Origin: Streptomyces peucetius
GTDB lineage: Bacteria > Actinomycetota > Actinomycetes > Streptomycetales > Streptomycetaceae
Direction of reading: 5' to 3'
Length of the DNA stretch: 64,000 nt
Assembly (NCBI RefSeq): GCF_025854275.1
Contig: NZ_CP107567.1
Coordinates: 3,906,001-3,970,000 of the forward strand
Position 1 is the first letter of the stretch; each line of letters starts with the position of its first letter. Shown here piece by piece: positions 40,271 to 48,871 of this stretch. The notes beneath the pieces were generated by a model. The model did no database searches, was not told the origin of the DNA, and worked only from the letters and a program-made list of their open reading frames with translations. The position numbers were made by a program, and so were the translations under genes.

Positions 40271-40680
40271 ACGGCGCCTGACAACGGCTGACCAAATGAG
40301 TGGATCGGTCCTGGTTGCCGAGTCCGGGACGGGAGTTGAGCGTTCGGTCCGGTGTGGTTGCAGTCGAGCCGTCTCCAAGTTTGGCGATAAGGGAAAGCTT
40401 GTCCGCAGTGATCAGTACGCGGAATTGTCCTTCCGTGTCTCATCGGGTCGTACATGGCGGATGGGGTACGCCGGCGCGCTCTCGACCTGGGTGAAATTAA
40501 TGTTTAGCGCGGAATCGCGCTTGACTACGTGAGATGAGTGGAAACTAAATGTGGAGCATGCTGACCCACATGCCTGTGGGTGACGAATCGGACGCGTCCG
40601 TACCTCCGAATGGATGAGCTGCGAATAGTGGGTCAAACGGCAGGAGGGTGCGACTGGCTGGCCGGCTGGTGTAGGGACAA
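40271..40680. other. Non-coding stretch between IS3 remnant and repeat copy 2
   Basis: No convincing gene; open frames are short and lack ribosome-binding sites or known motifs. Base composition is mixed, in keeping with decayed insertion DNA. Confidence 0.45.
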
Positions 40681-40811
40681 GGTCGGCGGAGCGGCTTTGG
40701 GGTGGCGCTGCTTTGGTGGCCCCGTAAGCTTCCGGCGCATCGGGCAGTCTGTGGACCTGCCCGGTAAAGCACAACGTTGGGCGGTGAGGGGCCTCGCGTA
40801 TTCCGGACAGG
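40681..40811. repeat. 166-bp inverted-repeat element, copy 2 (truncated)
   Basis: It starts GGTCGGCGGAGCGGCTTTGG and keeps the central CGGGCAGTCTGTGGACCTGCCCG hairpin as in copy 1, but the right arm is diverged and ends at the IS3 boundary near 40812. Confidence 0.68.
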
Positions 40812-40827
40812 TGTCCGACCGTTGATT

Positions 40828-41712
40828 TCACGCGGCGATTCGCAACTTCTCGTACTCGGTGTGGACTTCGCATGGAGGGCGGTAACCCACCGCCGGGTGG
40901 AGGCGTTTGCGATTATACCAGAATTCGATGTAGCGAGTGATGTCCTGCCGGGCGGCCTCGCGGGTCAGATAAGTCACTCTTGATACACGCTCGTTCTTCA
41001 GGGCGCCGAAGAATGATTCGGCCATGGCGTTGTCGAAACAGATTACGGTGCGGCCGGAAGATCTGCGGAGCCCGAGCCGGTCGAGCGTCTTCCCGAACTC
41101 CGCTGACATGTAGTTGCTTCCGCGGTCGGAGTGAAATATCGCACCGGCCGAGAGGATCCTATTGCGTGCCGCGTTGCGGATCGCCCTGGATATCAACGGG
41201 GTTTGGTAGTGATCGTCCATGGCATAACCGATGACTTCCTTCGTGCAGCAGTCGATGACCGTTGCGAGGTACGGCCAGCCTTCCCCGGTCGCGATGTAAG
41301 TGATATCGCCGACGAGTTTTTCACCGGGTGCGTCAGCGGTGAAGTTGCGGCCGACGAGGTCCGGCATTTGGGCGGCCGTGGCCTTGGTGAGGTTGAACCT
41401 CCTCGGCCTCGGCTGGCAGGGCACCAGGCCCAGCTCGCGCATGAGCCGGCGGACCAGTTCCAGGCCCGCGGTGACGCCCCAGCGGTCCATCTGGGCATGG
41501 ATGCGCCGGTGGCCGTAAGTGCCGTCGGACATGTCGAGGGCTTTCTCGACGAGCCGTTTCAGTTCGTCGCGCCGCTGGGCCGTTGCGGATTCCGGGCGGG
41601 ATCACCAGTCGTAGTAGCCGGATCTGGAGACGCCGAGCCGGCCGCACATGAACTCGACGCTGTATGCGTACTCCTCGGTGTCGAGTCGCATCTCGTCGAT
41701 GAACTCGTACTT
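40828..41712 (-). pseudogene. IS3 OrfB transposase with in-frame stop
   Basis: Reading from KYEFIDEMRLDTEEYAYSV through RLGVSRSGYYDW, a TGA at 41604-41602 replaces the CGA (Arg) seen in the decayed copy, then SRPESATAQRRDELKRL continues in frame. The integrase core is complete: DITYIATGEGWPYLATVID (Asp), FHSDRGSNY (Asp) and NAMAESFFGALKNE (Glu). Without suppression the transposase is inactive. The ATG at 41532 would yield a DDE domain without its N-terminus. Confidence 0.82.
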
Positions 41713-41717
41713 GCTTG

Positions 41718-41880
41718 CTACCGGGGGTCCTTCGCGAAGTACGCTGCGGCTTTCTTCAGGAAGGTAACTTCCATCTCCAGTTCGCGGTTGCGTCGTTCGA
41801 GTTCCTTCAGGCGCGCTCGCTCGTTCACCGTAAGTTCCGCATCGGGAGCCGGTTCCTGCTGCCTGGCCTTGTCTTTAGCT
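41718..41880 (-). pseudogene. IS3 OrfA fragment (C-terminal half)
   Basis: The frame AELTVNERARLKELERRNRE then LEMEVTFLKKAAAYFAKDPR-stop is the leucine-zipper end of OrfA. The helix-turn-helix half is missing at the 41880 junction. Confidence 0.78.
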
Positions 41881-42516
41881 CGTGAGTCCGGGAATGCGGA
41901 GATCTCCGGTTGGGCGCACGAGATGCGTGCCTGGTTCGCCCTGACGACCGGTGACTACCGCGGCATCCTCGCGGCGTCCCAGGCCGGGACGGAGTCGGCT
42001 CCCGCGCATGGCGTGGCCGTGCAGCTCGCCGCCCAGGAGGCGAAGGGTTGGGCGAGGCTGGGTGACCGGCGACAGACCGAGGTGGCGTTGGACCGGGGGC
42101 GCAAGCTCCTCGAGGGGATGCCGTATCCCGAGAACCTGGATCACCACTTTGTGGTGGACCCGGCGAAGTTCGACTTCTACGCGATGGACTGTTATCGGCT
42201 GCTCGGAGAGGACCGGTTCGCCGAGAACCTCGCCCATGAGGTGATCCGGGCGGGTACCGACTTCGACGGGTCCGAGCGATCGCCGATGCGCATGGCGGAG
42301 GCGAGGATCACGCTGGGCGTGGTCGCAGCCAGGCAGGGTGACCTGGACCAGGCCGTGAACTACGGCGAGTGGGCGCTGAAGGGCGACCGGCAGTCCCTGC
42401 CGTCCCTGCTCATGGTCAGCCGCGAGCTGGCAGCGATCGTCAATCGGGACTTCGCCAATGAGTCGACGGGCCGGGAGTACCTGGATCACCTGACCGCGCT
42501 GAGTCGCGCAAGCTAA
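41881..42516 (+). pseudogene. C-terminal part of a TPR-containing transcriptional regulator
   Basis: About 210 codons with TPR-like helical repeats (AHEMRAWFALTTGDYRGILA, AAQEAKGWARLGDRRQTEVA, PAKFDFYAMDCYRLLG, AEARITLGVVAARQGDLDQA). The text matches the C-terminal part of Streptomyces helix-turn-helix/TPR regulators, but no start codon or DNA-binding domain remains because the IS3 scar abuts it. Probably a dead gene. Confidence 0.75.
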
Positions 42517-42587
42517 GTGTTCGCCAACGGACTCTGCACCAAGAGCGGTTGCCCAATGGCCTGCGGCAAGCGGCTAGGTTCAGCGCC

Positions 42588-43058
42588 ATGATCACTCAGA
42601 TAGTGACGCTCGTCGGCGTCCTCATTGGTGCCCTGACCTCATTTCTGGCCACGAGCATGGCCGAGCGTGCCCGGCACCAACGGGCCATGACGACCCGCTG
42701 GGACGAACGCAAGCTCGACACGTACATCGAGTACGCCTCATGCGTGAAAGAAATATCCAGTACCGCGAAACGGGCCCGGCAAGCGGTGGCGGGAACGGAG
42801 ACGCACACAGAATATTTCGCAGCGATGGAGGCGGCCGAGCTGAGGCGCTCGGTGCTCTTCGAGACCTTGGTGCTCCTGGCCTCGCCAGCAGCGATCAAGG
42901 CCGCCCACGAGGTCAACCTCGTCCTATGGCAGGAGGAGATCGCGACTCGCAACAACGACGGCATGCCGGTGCAGGGGGATCTGGTGGCCCTGATGAACGC
43001 CTACCACGAACAGGCCCGGATCGATCTGGGCATTCCCCGCAGCGCCTGGCAGCAGTAA
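42588..43058 (+). CDS. Hypothetical membrane-anchored protein (156 aa)
   Basis: ATG 42588 gives MITQIVTLVGVLIGALTSFL, one N-terminal helix, followed by a helical, charged cytoplasmic domain (AERARHQRAMTTRWDERKLD, EYASCVKEISSTAKRARQAV). Single-helix proteins of this kind with a coiled cytoplasmic part are frequent in Streptomyces accessory DNA; function unknown. The Shine-Dalgarno sequence is weak. A 72-bp gap separates it from the truncated regulator. Confidence 0.62.
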   Translation: MITQIVTLVGVLIGALTSFLATSMAERARHQRAMTTRWDERKLDTYIEYASCVKEISSTAKRARQAVAGTETHTEYFAAMEAAELRRSVLFETLVLLASPAAIKAAHEVNLVLWQEEIATRNNDGMPVQGDLVALMNAYHEQARIDLGIPRSAWQQ

Positions 43059-43233
43059 GACCTGTTACAGGTTTCTCTACCTCGATCAAGTCACCGCGCA
43101 CAGCGCGGTGCGGCCCGCCCTCAGCGGGCGGGGCCGACATCTGTCTTCGCCCGGTCGACCCTCGCCCGCAGGCGGGCCGCAATGGCGCAACAGGCACTTC
43201 CGTGGACGATCACGCTCAGCCAGGCTGCATTGC

Positions 43234-43677
43234 ATGGGGACCAGCCACTCACAGCCAATCATCCGCGTCACGTTCACCGACTTCCTGCCGGATCCAGACG
43301 ATGATGACTGCCTGCGTCGGGCCGTCAACGTTGCCGCTGACCTGATCACCTTCGAAGACGACCATGCCGTTCTGTGGCTCGCAGGAGTCGAATCCGGCCG
43401 GTATCCGCTGTCCGACATCGCCACCCTCGCTCCGGCAGAGCTACGTGGCGGCGTCCGCCAGCCCAAGGACCCCGCAGCTGTGCGCGCCAAGTATCCCAAT
43501 GCTTACCAGCCCTGGTCGCCAGAAGACGAAGAGCGCCTGCTTGCCATGTACCGCGATGGTTCGAAGGACCCGGCCGACCTGGCCGCGGAGTTCGGCCGGC
43601 AACCCAGCGCCATCCGTCGACTGGCCAAGCTGGGGCTTGAGCACCTGGCTGCGGGCGAGGCCACGGCAGAGGTGTAG
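43234..43677 (+). CDS. Protein with C-terminal Myb/SANT-like helix-turn-helix
   Basis: A 147-aa protein from ATG 43234. An alpha/beta N-terminal half (IIRVTFTDFLPDPDDDDCLR, DHAVLWLAGVESGRYPLSDI) precedes a C-terminal domain (about residues 90-140: PWSPEDEERLLAMYRDGSKD, AEFGRQPSAIRRLAKLGL) with the spacing of a Myb/SANT-type DNA-binding domain. No partner gene is evident. Upstream in-frame codons to 43108 are Arg/Gly-rich and unlikely to be translated. The IS1380-carrying repeat copy starts 18 bp downstream. Confidence 0.62.
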   Translation: MGTSHSQPIIRVTFTDFLPDPDDDDCLRRAVNVAADLITFEDDHAVLWLAGVESGRYPLSDIATLAPAELRGGVRQPKDPAAVRAKYPNAYQPWSPEDEERLLAMYRDGSKDPADLAAEFGRQPSAIRRLAKLGLEHLAAGEATAEV

Positions 43678-43694
43678 GCAACAGTGGCTGAGGC

Positions 43695-43714
43695 GGTCGG
43701 CTCCACGGCTTTAG
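43695..43714. repeat. 166-bp inverted-repeat element, copy 3, left piece
   Basis: GGTCGGCTCCACGGCTTTAG, identical to the inverted right end of copy 1; the last four bases, TTAG (43711-43714), are the target duplication of the inserted IS1380. Confidence 0.78.
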
Positions 43715-45396
43715 CCTCCCCCTTTCGCTTCGAGTGGTTGAGCTGGGGTGATGGCGGAGGACTGGTGCTGTCGGGCCCTGGTCGGTGAGTGGGCATGGCT
43801 TGGGCCCGACGCTCGGGCCGGGCTCTCCAACGGGTTCCTTGGTGGTGGGCGGGCAGGGACAGTGCAGCAGGTCAGGTGGCTGGTCGCGGTAGTGCCGTGA
43901 GGCGCGCGAAGGCGTTGATGAGTTCGTGCCGCCAGGGCCAGGCCGCGGCGATCCGCAGGCGAAGGCGGCGGCCGCCGCGAGTGATGCGGGCGGCTGCGTG
44001 CAGCAGCCGGTAGCGCAGCTTCTTCGGCTCGGCGGTGGCCAACTCTCCTTCCAGCAGCAGGGTCTGGGCCCAGGCGAGCAGGTCGGTGGCGGCCAGTGAC
44101 AGCTCCAGCCACGCTTGGTTGAGGGTGAAGTGGCGGGAGGGAAAGCGGCCGAAGCCGGTGGTCTTTCCGCAGCGGATGCGGTCCTCGACGCGTGCGTGCG
44201 CTCGGTGGCGGACCTCCAGGTGTTGCAGCGAGCCTTCGCCGTAGGGGGTGTCGGTCAGGAAGACCTGGTGGCGCATGCCCTCGTCGAGGTCGAACACGGA
44301 CAGTTGGGCGCCGGGGTGCGGGCGCTCGCGGCGGACGATGATCCGGGTGCCATCGGGGTAGCCGTCCAGGTCGACCATGCCGGTCAGCTCGGCGACCTCG
44401 GCGCCGGTGCGCAGGGTGCCGTCTTGCTCCAGCGCGGGGTGCCAGACCTCATCGGGCAGGGCGCGGATCGCGCGGCGGACCGGTTCGGTGACGGGATGTC
44501 CGACCGAGAAGGATGTGTGGACGCCTCGGGCGCGCAGGGCCCGCAGGTGGGCCAGGAACGCTTTGGCTCCTCCGGCGCTGTCGGTGCGGACGAGGATGGG
44601 GGTGCCGTGGCGGCGGTCGTCGGGGATCTGGGCGAGCGCCGCATCGAGGACGGTGATGTGGTCGGCGGCGGTGTTGGCGCCGGCGTTTCCTGGCCGCAGC
44701 AGTCCGGCCAGGGCTTCGCCGGTGTTGTCCAGGAAGCACAACAGCGGGTGGTAGCCGAAGCCCCGCTTGTAGGTGGCTGCGGCCTGCTCTTTCTCGGAGT
44801 GGCAGGTGACCAGGGTGGCATCCATATCAATGACCAGCCCGGGCAGGTCCCGCCCGCCGGCCTGGGCCGCGGGTATGCCGCTGTCTGTCTCGGCGGCCTG
44901 CAGCCAGGCGACCTCGCGCGCTGCAGCTCGGGCCGTGCGCAGCGCTGCCAGTGCCGTGTGGTCGATGCCGGCCAGGAGGCGCCAGGCGGTCGGGGTAGAG
45001 GCCACCGGGCCGAACACCTCGGCCTGGTCACGCAGTAGGGCCAAGTCGGCGATGGCTTCGCCGCCGTCCGCGAGCATCACCGCCACGTCTACCGCGATCC
45101 TGCCCGGGTTGTGTCCGGTGCCGCGTGGCCGCAGGCGGCGCAGCGCGTCGGTGAACGCGTCGGTCAGGCCGGTGGCGTCAGCGAGATCGGCCAGCAGACG
45201 GGAACCGGCATGGGCGACCACCCCGTGGCCGTCGGCCGAGACGACGAGCTTGGGGCGCGACCCGGTAGTGTGCACGCAGAAAGTGCCTTCCTGCTGGGAT
45301 GACAGAGACCTTCGACAAGCCTCATCTTCCCAGCTCAGAGGGCACTTTCGCGTTTCCGGTCAAGATCCGGACACGGCGGCAAGTGAAACGCGCAGG
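43715..45396 (-). mobile_element. IS1380-family insertion sequence, complete
   Basis: 1682 bp. The left end CCTCCCCCTTTCGCTT and inverted right end CCTGCGCGTTTCACTT agree as CCT-C-C-TTTC-CTT at 12 of 16 positions. It is flanked by TTAG on both sides (43711-43714 and 45397-45400), a 4-bp duplication as expected for this family. Removing it and one TTAG restores the 166-bp element exactly. Confidence 0.88.
43872..45275 (-). CDS. IS1380-family transposase
   Basis: A 467-aa DDE transposase from GTG 45275. It begins with a typical IS1380 N-terminus (KLVVSADGHGVVAHAGSRLL, PRGTGHNPGRIAVDVAVMLA). The first catalytic Asp lies in LPGLVIDMDATLVTCHSEKE near residue 150 and the second in TPILVRTDSAGGAKAFLAH near residue 228; the C-terminal part (HFTLNQAWLELSLAATDLLA) is complete. 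There is no frameshift, so the element may be active. It occupies nearly all of the insertion sequence. Confidence 0.92.
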   Translation of the reverse strand: MHTTGSRPKLVVSADGHGVVAHAGSRLLADLADATGLTDAFTDALRRLRPRGTGHNPGRIAVDVAVMLADGGEAIADLALLRDQAEVFGPVASTPTAWRLLAGIDHTALAALRTARAAAREVAWLQAAETDSGIPAAQAGGRDLPGLVIDMDATLVTCHSEKEQAAATYKRGFGYHPLLCFLDNTGEALAGLLRPGNAGANTAADHITVLDAALAQIPDDRRHGTPILVRTDSAGGAKAFLAHLRALRARGVHTSFSVGHPVTEPVRRAIRALPDEVWHPALEQDGTLRTGAEVAELTGMVDLDGYPDGTRIIVRRERPHPGAQLSVFDLDEGMRHQVFLTDTPYGEGSLQHLEVRHRAHARVEDRIRCGKTTGFGRFPSRHFTLNQAWLELSLAATDLLAWAQTLLLEGELATAEPKKLRYRLLHAAARITRGGRRLRLRIAAAWPWRHELINAFARLTALPRPAT

Positions 45397-45400
45397 TTAG

Positions 45401-45545
45401 GCAGCCACCATGGGGCGAGCCTCGAAGATCGGGGCCCACATCGGGCTATTGCGGGCAGGTCCAGAGACTGCCCGAGTCGCGGGAAGCTTACGGGCCCCGA
45501 TCTCTCGCCCCATGGCAGCTCCCGCCCAAAGCCGCTACACCAACC
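45401..45545. repeat. 166-bp inverted-repeat element, copy 3, right piece
   Basis: Reverse orientation relative to copy 1 and nearly identical to it in both arms (CATGGGGCGAG, GATCGGGGCCC). It ends CCGCTACACCAACC. The central hairpin reads GGGCAGGTCCAGAGACTGCCC. Confidence 0.8.
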
Positions 45546-45773
45546 TCCGAGGGTCAGCCTCGGGACTCAGACGACCGCCAGGCGGAGACGCAGGCAGCCC
45601 TTAGAGCGACCCCGACGAGACGAGCCCGGTGGAAAAAAGAGTCAATGTCAACTTAAGGCACGTTTATCTCTCTAGCGTGGGGTAATCGTGACGAGGGCAG
45701 CGCCGATCTTGACGCAGTCTTTCTCCGTGGAGTGCACCAAGTGCTTCGCACCACCAAGGAAGGGATGCATGCC

Positions 45774-46058
45774 ATGTCCACTTCGGACCCCACCCCCGGC
45801 CGCCGCACCAGCGCCGACCCAGGGACACGTCGCCTGACTACAGAGACGAAGTCGGCCCTGAAGACGACGGAATTCTTCGTCTACATCGCCTGCGTGATCG
45901 CCGTTCTGATCGCCTCCATGGTCGTGGGCACCGAAGACAACCACGTCGACTACTTCCGTGCCGACCGCGCCTGGCTGTACATCGTGTTTCTGACCGTCGG
46001 CTACATGATCAGCCGAGGACTGGCCAAGTCCGGAAGCCGCGACCACTACGACTCCTGA
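45774..46058 (+). CDS. Small membrane protein (94 aa)
   Basis: ATG 45774 with AAGGAAGGG upstream. A disordered N-terminus (STSDPTPGRRTSADPGTRRL) leads to two membrane helices (EFFVYIACVIAVLIASMVVG and AWLYIVFLTVGYMISRGLA) and a polar end (KSGSRDHYDS). I recall very similar proteins in many Streptomyces, so this may be a retained gene rather than island cargo. Function unknown. Confidence 0.75.
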   Translation: MSTSDPTPGRRTSADPGTRRLTTETKSALKTTEFFVYIACVIAVLIASMVVGTEDNHVDYFRADRAWLYIVFLTVGYMISRGLAKSGSRDHYDS

Positions 46059-46295
46059 GCCGTCGGCAACCCGTTAAACCAGCGGCCGACACGCAAGAAG
46101 CCGTGATGCATGGCTTGCAATGGCCAGCACACCCCGCCTCCACGGGCAGGCGGGTGATCCCGGGAAGGCCGCGGTCACCACTGACGTGAGTTGGCCCCAG
46201 GAATCAAGGTAACTGCGTAACGAACCGCCCCCGCCTGTAGTCGACGGGGGCGACCCAACGCCAGACGGTTGCGGCGCGTAGGACGGGACCTACCC

Positions 46296-46517
46296 TCAGT
46301 GCTTGGCGATGGCCATACCGAGGAAGATTCCCACCACCAGCGCGGCGCTGCCCGTGGCCATCACGGCCCACGTTCCGCTTTGGGTAGCGGCGAATGTAGA
46401 GGTCATCCCTGCCTGCGTCGCCGCCTGAGTCGCCTGCGCTCCCGCCATGGCGGCCTCCTGCACCGCCAGACCCGTCTCCAGCTTCTGGACTTTGCTCTCC
46501 ATCTCAGATGTCTCCAT
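46296..46517 (-). CDS. Small tail-anchored helical protein (73 aa)
   Basis: ATG 46517 with GAGAGGAA upstream. A coiled-coil-like N-terminus (METSEMESKVQKLETGLAVQ) and an Ala/Thr/Gln-rich middle (AGAQATQAATQAGMTSTFAA) precede a C-terminal membrane helix (VMATGSAALVVGIFLGMAI). Such tail-anchored low-complexity proteins have no assigned role. It is convergent with the preceding membrane-protein gene and lies between it and the tRNA. Confidence 0.65.
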   Translation of the reverse strand: METSEMESKVQKLETGLAVQEAAMAGAQATQAATQAGMTSTFAATQSGTWAVMATGSAALVVGIFLGMAIAKH

Positions 46518-46754
46518 CGTGCGGTTCCTCTCTGCCGTTGTGTTGTGCCGACTTGATGTCGGCATCCGCATCGATCCGTTCCCCGTTGCAGCGATGCGGT
46601 GACGAAGGGAAGCCGTGGAGCACCCGTTTGCCCACCAGGCGAGACGGCCCTGGTCATGGCCGGGGTGGTACAAGACGCGGCCGTGCCCCTACCGTGCCCG
46701 TTCAGTATGGAAACAGCGGGGAACAGCGGTAGCCGGCAGACAACGCTCAAGCGG

Positions 46755-46789
46755 ACGGCCCCTGACCGTGTTGCCTGGTCAGGGGCCGT
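46755..46789. terminator. Terminator of tRNA-Ser(TGA)
   Basis: ACGGCCCCTGACC pairs with GGTCAGGGGCCGT around a 9-nt loop; the same hairpin follows the tRNA fragment at 38659. Confidence 0.85.
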
Positions 46790-46796
46790 TCATCTG

Positions 46797-46883
46797 CGGT
46801 GGGTGTGGGATTTGAACCCACGGTGACATCGCTGCCACGACGGTTTTCAAGACCGTTCCCTTAGGCCGCTCGGGCAACCCACC
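46797..46883 (-). tRNA. tRNA-Ser(TGA), reconstituted att site
   Basis: Class II tRNA on the minus strand: acceptor GGTGGGT/ACCCACC, D-arm GCCCGAGCGGCC, anticodon loop CTTGAAA (TGA), variable arm and T-arm GTGGGTTCAAATCCCAC. No encoded CCA, whereas the fragment at 38702 has CCA and a different variable arm, so this 3' half was brought in by the island. Confidence 0.93.
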
Positions 46884-46978
46884 CACGCCCCGCCTCACCT
46901 GCTGCGGAGCGGGTACAGACTACCGGGCCGACGTCGTCGGGCGCAGCAGCGTTCCGGGACGGGGGTGTGTGGGGTGGG

Positions 46979-48565
46979 TCAGCTGTCGCCCTTGCGTTCG
47001 CCGAGGACGAGCTCCACCTTGTGGGACTTGCCGTCCCGTTCGTAGGTCATGGCGACCTTGTCGCCCGGCTTGTGGGTCCAGATCTCGCTGATCAGGGTCG
47101 GTCCGCTGTCGATCGGCTTGCCGTTGAACCTGGTGATGAGGTCGCCCGGCTTGAGCCCGGCCTCCGCGGCCGGACCGTTCGGGGTCACTGCCGGGGTGCC
47201 GCCCGCGCCCTCTTCCGTGATGCGCGCGCCCGAGCCCTGCTCGGACATGTCGACCGTGGCGCCGATCACCGGGTAGACCGGCTGGCCCGTCTTGATCAGC
47301 TGAGCCGCGACCGTCTTCGCCTGGTTGATCGGGATGGCGAACCCGAGGCCGATGGAGCCGGCCTGGGTCTGGCCGAAGCCGCCGTTGCCCGCCGACTGGA
47401 TGGCCGAGTTGATGCCGATGACCGCGCCCCGCGAGTCCAGCAGCGGGCCGCCGGAGTTGCCCGGGTTGATCGACGCGTCGGTCTGCAGCGCGCTCATGTA
47501 CGAGTTCTTGCCGCTCGAGCCGTCGCCGGAGGCGACCGGGCGGTTCTTGGCGCTGATGATGCCGGTGGTGACGGTGTTGGACAGCCCGAAGGGCGCGCCG
47601 ATCGCGATGGTCGAGTCCCCGACCGCGACCTTCTCGGAGTCGCCGAGGGGCAGCGGGTCGATGCCGGAGGGGGTGTTCTTCAGCTTCAGGACGGCCACGT
47701 CGTAGCCTTGGGCCCGGCCGACCACTTCGGCGTCGTACTTCTTGCCGTCGGAGAAGATCACCGACAGGGTGCCGCCCTCTGCCGCGGAGGCCACCACATG
47801 GTTGTTGGTGAGGATGTGGCCTTCCTTGTCGAAGACGAAGCCGGTGCCCGTGCCGCCCTCGCCCTCCGCGCCCTCGATGCCCGCGCCGCCCGACTTCGCC
47901 TCGATCGTGACCACGCTGGGCAGTGCGTTCGCCGCGACCGCGGCGACCGTGCCCGGGTCGCGCTTGAGGCTCTGCGGGGTGGTCGCGGAGACCGTGGTCG
48001 AGCTGGAGCCGTTGTCGTTGCGCTCGGCCGCCCAGTAGCCGACGCCGCCGCCGACACCACCGGCGACGAGCGCCGCCGCGAGGACCGTGGCCGCCAGGCC
48101 GCCGGCGCGCTTCCGCCGGGGCTGCTGCGCCGGTGCCGGCGCTCCCCAGGCAGGACCGCCGCTGCCGCCTCCGTAAGAGGGGAGCGTGGGCGGCGGCGGG
48201 GGCCAGCCGCCACCGGCGTGGTGGGCAGTCGCGGGAGCGCCGGCCGGAGCCGGCGCGGGCGGCGGGGTCTCGCCGCCGTGGACGGGGATCGGCGCCGTGG
48301 CGGCGTCGGGCCCGGGGGAGTGGCCGGGCTGTTCCGGCGAGGCCCCCGTCGGTCCGTGCGGAGGCGGGGAGGGGTGGGAGGCGGCGGAATCCGCCGTTCC
48401 GGGTGCTGGATCGCGTGCCGGGTCGTGTGCCGCCTGCGCCGCCTGTGCCGCGTCGTGCGAGCCGGTTCCCGGCTCCGGGGACGGCGATCCCTCGGGAGCG
48501 GCGCCCGGCACAGGAGGTACGGACGGGGCGGCCGGGACCGCGTTGCCCTCGTTCTCGGTGCTCAC
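46979..48565 (-). CDS. HtrA/DegP-type membrane-anchored serine protease with PDZ domain
   Basis: A 528-aa protein from GTG 48565 (GAGGAGA upstream). A Pro/Gly/Ala-rich cytoplasmic N-terminus (about 1-150), one membrane helix (LAATVLAAALVAGGVGGGVG), a trypsin-like domain and a C-terminal PDZ domain follow in order. The catalytic triad is visible: His in ILTNNHVVAS, Asp in GYDVAVLKL and Ser in INPGNSGGPLL. The PDZ part includes AAEAGLKPGDLITRFNGKPI. It acts outside the membrane in envelope protein quality control, as do other actinobacterial HtrA proteins. Transcribed toward the tRNA-Ser gene. Confidence 0.93.
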   Translation of the reverse strand: MSTENEGNAVPAAPSVPPVPGAAPEGSPSPEPGTGSHDAAQAAQAAHDPARDPAPGTADSAASHPSPPPHGPTGASPEQPGHSPGPDAATAPIPVHGGETPPPAPAPAGAPATAHHAGGGWPPPPPTLPSYGGGSGGPAWGAPAPAQQPRRKRAGGLAATVLAAALVAGGVGGGVGYWAAERNDNGSSSTTVSATTPQSLKRDPGTVAAVAANALPSVVTIEAKSGGAGIEGAEGEGGTGTGFVFDKEGHILTNNHVVASAAEGGTLSVIFSDGKKYDAEVVGRAQGYDVAVLKLKNTPSGIDPLPLGDSEKVAVGDSTIAIGAPFGLSNTVTTGIISAKNRPVASGDGSSGKNSYMSALQTDASINPGNSGGPLLDSRGAVIGINSAIQSAGNGGFGQTQAGSIGLGFAIPINQAKTVAAQLIKTGQPVYPVIGATVDMSEQGSGARITEEGAGGTPAVTPNGPAAEAGLKPGDLITRFNGKPIDSGPTLISEIWTHKPGDKVAMTYERDGKSHKVELVLGERKGDS

Positions 48566-48871
48566 AGCTCTCTTCTCCTCAGGTTCCACGTCCGTCTCCG
48601 GCCGGCGGACATCCGCACGGGCCGGTACCGGGTCACGTCGGGGCTTCCGCTTCACACGTGTCCGCGGTCAGCTTTTCCCACAGCACGTCAGGCCACTGTA
48701 AGCAGGACCTGTGTGTATCCCGGCAATCCTTCACTTCCGGCATAACGGGCGCACCTTCACGGCGTCCATCGGGTCACCCGATGGCCCGTCCCGATTGTCC
48801 GCCCCGGTTGCCGACCGGTTCTTTCGATGCCCGCGCACACGTCTACCCCATGGCGGTGACACCATGACGCC
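48566..48871. other. Divergent intergenic region
   Basis: No gene seen. It holds the promoters of the HtrA-type protease and the glycerophosphodiesterase; I see no strong palindrome. Confidence 0.45.

Larger units (their letters stand above)
40812..41880 (-). mobile_element. Damaged IS3-family insertion sequence
   Basis: Minus-strand orfA (C-terminal part only, stop at 41718) and orfB (40828-41712) in IS3 order. The orfB-distal end begins near TGTCCGACCGTTGATTTC (40812). The orfA-proximal end is missing: the element is joined at about 41880 to a regulator gene that has itself lost its 5' end. Confidence 0.75.
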
